Shown: one piece after another, positions 51,465 to 53,968 of the stretch
Layout of the letters: each line of letters opens with the position of its first letter
Position numbering within the stretch: the first letter of the stretch is position 1
Assembly: GCF_001613005.1 (NCBI RefSeq)
Contig: NZ_BDBN01000074.1
Span: 1 to 53,968, forward strand
Length of the DNA: 53,968 bases
Reading direction: 5' to 3'
DNA from: Nocardia nova NBRC 15556
GTDB lineage: Bacteria > Actinomycetota > Actinomycetes > Mycobacteriales > Mycobacteriaceae
The notes under the pieces: generated by a model
Told to the model about the DNA's origin: nothing
The model's database searches: none
The model's input: only the letters and a program-made list of their open reading frames with translations
Position numbers and translations under genes: made by a program

Positions 51465-52103
51465 TCAGTAGGCGACCGTGAAGCGGGTGCGGGCGTGGCG
51501 CGGATTCTCGGCCTCGTCGAGGAGTGCGACGGCGAGGTCCTCCATCGAGATGCACGAGGTGCCCGTGCTGTCGCTGAGCAGTTCGTCGAGGCCGGTCCGG
51601 TAGCTTCCGCGGCGTTCGCCGGGCTCGAGCAGGGCCGGCGGGCTGAGGTAGGTCCAGTCGACATCGGTTGCCGCCCTGCGGAATACCTCGCGTTGCGCGT
51701 GACAGGCCAGGGCGATCGGCCGCCAGTCCGGCGGAAAGTCGGGCATCTGCATGACGGTCGAGCCGGTTCCGGGCACGATCAGATCGCCCGCGCCGCCCAC
51801 GACCAGCAGGCGGATTCCGGTGTTGCGCAATCCCTCCAGCAGCGCCGCGGCCACATCCGCCATTTCGTACTCGCGCCCGGCGCGGGGCCTGGTCGCACTG
51901 ATGACCACATCGCTTCCGGCGGTGACATCCTTCACCCGGTCCGGGTCGGTGGCGTCCGCGGCGCGGAAGTTCGCCGCTGCGGGCAGCGTATTCGGACGCT
52001 CGGCGCTGCGGCCGACGGCGGTGACCTCGTGGCCGCGCGACAGCGCCTCGTGCACGATCCGGCTGCCGGCGGTTCCCGCGGCACCGAAAACGGTGATATG
52101 CAT
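51465..52103 (-). CDS. NAD(P)-binding (NAD(P)H-binding Rossmann) oxidoreductase-like protein
   Basis: A 212-residue atypical short-chain dehydrogenase/NmrA-like protein. N-terminal nucleotide motif VFGAAGTAGSRIV (GxxGxxG), LSRGHEVTAVGRS, then VISATRP, LLVVGGAGDLIVPGTGS and WTYLSPPALLEPGERRG. The family includes stress-linked oxidoreductases; the reaction is unknown and no YxxxK catalytic pair is evident. GGAG lies about ten bases upstream of ATG 52103. It is 23 bases after the EamA transporter in the same operon and likely under the same MarR control. Confidence 0.88.
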   Translation of the reverse strand: MHITVFGAAGTAGSRIVHEALSRGHEVTAVGRSAERPNTLPAAANFRAADATDPDRVKDVTAGSDVVISATRPRAGREYEMADVAAALLEGLRNTGIRLLVVGGAGDLIVPGTGSTVMQMPDFPPDWRPIALACHAQREVFRRAATDVDWTYLSPPALLEPGERRGSYRTGLDELLSDSTGTSCISMEDLAVALLDEAENPRHARTRFTVAY

Positions 52104-52126
52104 GATCTTTCACTCCTGCCAAGGAA

Positions 52127-53137
52127 TCAGCGGACTCGGGAGATGTGCGCCGAAGGGTCTTCGGGCGCGATCGAATCGGTGTCGGCCGACGAAAGTTGCC
52201 GGGGATCGGCGAGTTCGGGCGCATCGATGGTTACCGGTGACAGCGAATGTCCGGCCGGCTTCTGCATGCGATCCCCCACCTGGCCCAGCACCGTGCCACC
52301 CAACGCGATCACCATGCCCAGCACCTGCAACGGAGTCAGCGACTGGCCGAGCGCAGCCCATCCGATCACCGCCGCGGAGAGCGGGCTGAGCAGGCCGAGG
52401 AAGGCGACCGACGTGGCCGGCACCCGAGCCAAACCGCGAAACCAGAGGGCGTAGGCGGCCGCGGTGCCGAGCGCGCCCAGATAGAGGTATCCGCCGATCG
52501 CCGGGGCGTCCAGTGCGGGCGGCGCACCCTCGGTGAGCAGCGCCAACGGCAGCAGGACCACTCCGCCCGCGGTCAACTGCCAGCTCGTGAACGCCAGCGG
52601 GCCGACCCCTTCCGGCCGACCCCAATGACCGGTCAGCACGGTTCCCGCGGCCATCGATGCCGCGCCGGCCAGTCCGGCCAGCACACCGATCGGGTCCAGC
52701 GCGGCATTCGCCCGCAGCACCACCAATGCCACCCCCAGCATGCCGATCCCCGCGGCCAGCAGTTTGCGACCGCTCGGCCGCACCCGCAGCAGCAGCGCCG
52801 CGAAGCCGAGCGCGAACAGCGGTGCGGCCGAACCCAATACGGCCGCCACACCGCCGGGCAGCCGGTATGCGGCGAGGAACAGCAACGGGAAGAAGGCGCC
52901 GATATTGAGCACGCCGAGCAGTGCGGCACGGCCGATCCAACGGCCGCGCGGCAGCACCCGGGTGGCGCCCAGCAACACCAATCCGGCCGGGAGGGCGCGC
53001 ATCAATGCGGTGAACATCGGCCGCTCCGGCGGCAGGAACTCGGACGTGACGGCGTACGTGGTGCCCCACACCAGCGGGGCCAGACCGGTGATCGCGAGGA
53101 TCGCGGCAGTCGAACCGCGGGCGGTGGTGCGATTCAT
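52127..53137 (-). CDS. EamA/DMT-family transporter
   Basis: A 336-residue membrane protein of the drug/metabolite transporter superfamily with ten hydrophobic helices arranged as two EamA repeats (first with PLVWGTTYAVTSEFLPP; second with GGYLYLGALGTAAAYALWF and SPLSAAVIGWAALGQSLTPLQ, seen in pieces). A hydrophilic C-terminal tail of about 55 residues follows. It probably exports a small metabolite or toxin; substrate unknown. The ATG at 53137 has GAGGAGA eight bases upstream. It is divergent from a MarR regulator, whose operator-like palindromes lie in the shared gap, and heads an operon with the NAD(P)-binding protein. Confidence 0.9.
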   Translation of the reverse strand: MNRTTARGSTAAILAITGLAPLVWGTTYAVTSEFLPPERPMFTALMRALPAGLVLLGATRVLPRGRWIGRAALLGVLNIGAFFPLLFLAAYRLPGGVAAVLGSAAPLFALGFAALLLRVRPSGRKLLAAGIGMLGVALVVLRANAALDPIGVLAGLAGAASMAAGTVLTGHWGRPEGVGPLAFTSWQLTAGGVVLLPLALLTEGAPPALDAPAIGGYLYLGALGTAAAYALWFRGLARVPATSVAFLGLLSPLSAAVIGWAALGQSLTPLQVLGMVIALGGTVLGQVGDRMQKPAGHSLSPVTIDAPELADPRQLSSADTDSIAPEDPSAHISRVR

Positions 53138-53158
53138 CTCGGTATCTCCTCATTGATA

Positions 53159-53224
53159 ATCTCAACGTTGAGATAATCCGACACCGCCAAGTGTCTTGAT
53201 GTCAAGTATCTGAACGTTGAGATA
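53159..53224. promoter_or_regulatory. Two CTCAACGTTGAG-type palindromes, putative MarR operators
   Basis: ATCTCAACGTTGAGAT (53159-53174) is a perfect 16-bp palindrome. TATCTGAACGTTGAGATA (53207-53224) is a near copy with one mismatched pair. Between them is the dyad CTTGA-TG-TCAAG (53195-53206). All lie in the 107-bp gap between the divergent EamA and MarR genes. The second site ends 20 bases before the MarR start, so autorepression is likely. Confidence 0.8.
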
Positions 53225-53244
53225 TTGCGCACGAGAGGAGACCG

Positions 53245-53745
53245 ATGAGCGACGCCGTGGATCGGATCGTCGCGGACTGGGGTCGCGTCCGCCCGGAACT
53301 CGACGTGTGGCCCACCCACGTCATCGGCCGGCTGAAGCGCTTGAGCCGACGGCTCGAGCGCGAGATGAAGGACTTCTTCGCCCGCTACGGCCTCGAGTAC
53401 TGGGAGTTCGACGTACTGACCACGCTGCGCCGCTCCGGCGGTCCCGACGGTCTCACCGCCGGCGACCTGATCAATGCCACCATGGTGACCTCGGGCGCGA
53501 TCACCAATCGCATCGACCGCATGGCCGCCAAGGATCTGGTCCGCCGAGTTCCCGATGCGAAGGACCGGCGAACCATCCGAGTCCAGCTCACCGACCGCGG
53601 ACGCGAAGTGATCGACGAGCTCATGCCGCTGCACGTCGACAACGAGATCCGCCTGCTGTCCGGCATGAGCCGCACCGATCTCGACCAGCTCGCCGGCCTG
53701 CTCCGCCGACTGTCCGAATCACTGGACGACACCTCGCTGGGCTGA
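53245..53745 (+). CDS. MarR-family transcriptional regulator of the divergent EamA operon
   Basis: A 166-residue winged-helix protein with the full MarR layout: N-terminal dimerisation helix (HVIGRLKRLSRRLEREMKDF), GLEYWEFDVLTTLRRSG, recognition helix NATMVTSGAITNRIDRMAAKDLV (shown in part by TMVTSGAITNRID), wing RVPDAKDRRTIRVQLTDRG with the D-R-R signature, and a C-terminal helical arm. GAGGAGA is about seven bases upstream of ATG 53245. It is divergent from the EamA gene and probably binds the paired palindromes in the gap, controlling itself and the exporter operon. The ligand is unknown. Confidence 0.9.
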   Translation: MSDAVDRIVADWGRVRPELDVWPTHVIGRLKRLSRRLEREMKDFFARYGLEYWEFDVLTTLRRSGGPDGLTAGDLINATMVTSGAITNRIDRMAAKDLVRRVPDAKDRRTIRVQLTDRGREVIDELMPLHVDNEIRLLSGMSRTDLDQLAGLLRRLSESLDDTSLG

Positions 53746-53850
53746 GCGGGACTACTACGGCAGCGCCGACGATCCGGTCCCGGATGCGGGCGAGACCGGC
53801 GGGGTCGGCGAACCCGGCCGCGCCACATCGGACACGCCAGGTGCAGTCCG

Positions 53851-53968
53851 CTAACCCGGAATCTGCTGCGGAGCGACTGCCTCCGGCACGGGCGCGGTGT
53901 GGTCGGGCGCCGCGATACCCGCTGCCGACGAGTCGGCCGGAGCGCCGGTCGCAGCAGCCGGAGCGCCG
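53851..53968 (-). CDS. C-terminal fragment of an Ala/Pro-rich protein (5' end outside window)
   Basis: On the minus strand an open frame runs from the right edge to TAG at 53851-53853 and gives 38 residues rich in Ala, Pro and Gly, ending EAVAPQQIPG. Low-complexity Ala/Pro tails of this kind are common on exported or wall-associated actinobacterial proteins. The fragment is too short for a family call, and coding status rests only on composition and lack of stops. The 105 bases between it and the MarR stop show no clear terminator. Confidence 0.4.
   Translation of the reverse strand, partial: GAPAAATGAPADSSAAGIAAPDHTAPVPEAVAPQQIPG

Noticed and set aside
1..53968. tRNA, rRNA, insertion sequences, integrases or prophage genes
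   Set aside because: None were recognised; no transposase-like frame, terminal inverted repeats or tRNA cloverleaf was noticed, though without a covariance search a small RNA could be missed.

Overview
The window is high-GC actinobacterial DNA. Most of it is one long envelope-biogenesis region typical of mycolic-acid-producing Mycobacteriales. Arabinogalactan genes (rmlA, rmlC, dprE1/dprE2, aftA, two emb genes, aftB, ubiA, a DPPR-phosphatase homologue, glfT2, glf), mycolate condensation genes (fadD32-pks13-accD4) and four mycolyltransferases occur in nearly the order known from Mycobacterium tuberculosis Rv3789-Rv3809c. The two-gene emb set, the multiple mycolyltransferases including one with LGFP repeats, and general protein similarity suggest Nocardia or a close relative. 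That genus call is inference from remembered protein families; no search was run.

Layout. 1-7 kb: the end of an unknown gene, a palindromic 76-bp tandem repeat, an esterase, rmlA-rmlC, a divergent MFS/MarR pair with three phased operator-like sites, an XRE/DUF5753 regulator and a DUF4282-like membrane protein. 7-11.2 kb: a primase-polymerase-like small protein, a molybdopterin oxidoreductase and a PPOX-family protein. 11.2-25 kb, mainly plus strand: GtrA-like protein (divergent), dprE1-dprE2, aftA, an unassigned GT-C-like membrane protein, an EmbC-like and an EmbB-like arabinosyltransferase. 25-50.4 kb, all minus strand (so transcribed from high to low coordinates): glf, glfT2, PAP2 phosphatase, ubiA, aftB, four mycolyltransferases, DUF732 lipoprotein, cutinase-like protein, LLM-class oxidoreductase, fadD32, pks13, accD4 and a 66-residue protein. 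50.6-54 kb: a Pro/Tyr/Gly-rich membrane protein, then an NAD(P)-binding protein/EamA exporter operon divergent from a MarR regulator with clear palindromic operators, and the C-terminal end of another gene.

How the genes work together. RmlA/RmlC contribute dTDP-rhamnose for the linker. Glf makes UDP-galactofuranose and GlfT2 polymerises galactan. UbiA, the PAP2 phosphatase, DprE1 and DprE2 make decaprenylphosphoryl-arabinose, the donor for AftA (priming), the Emb proteins (extension) and AftB (terminal beta-1,2 arabinose). FadD32, Pks13 and an AccD4-containing carboxylase activate and condense meromycolic and carboxylated acyl chains, and the mycolyltransferases attach mycolates to arabinan or trehalose. 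The most interesting unexplained elements are the GT-C-like protein between aftA and emb, the absence of an EmbA-type gene, DnaA-box-like sequences in two envelope-gene spacers, phased operator arrays and the hairpin-bearing tandem repeat.
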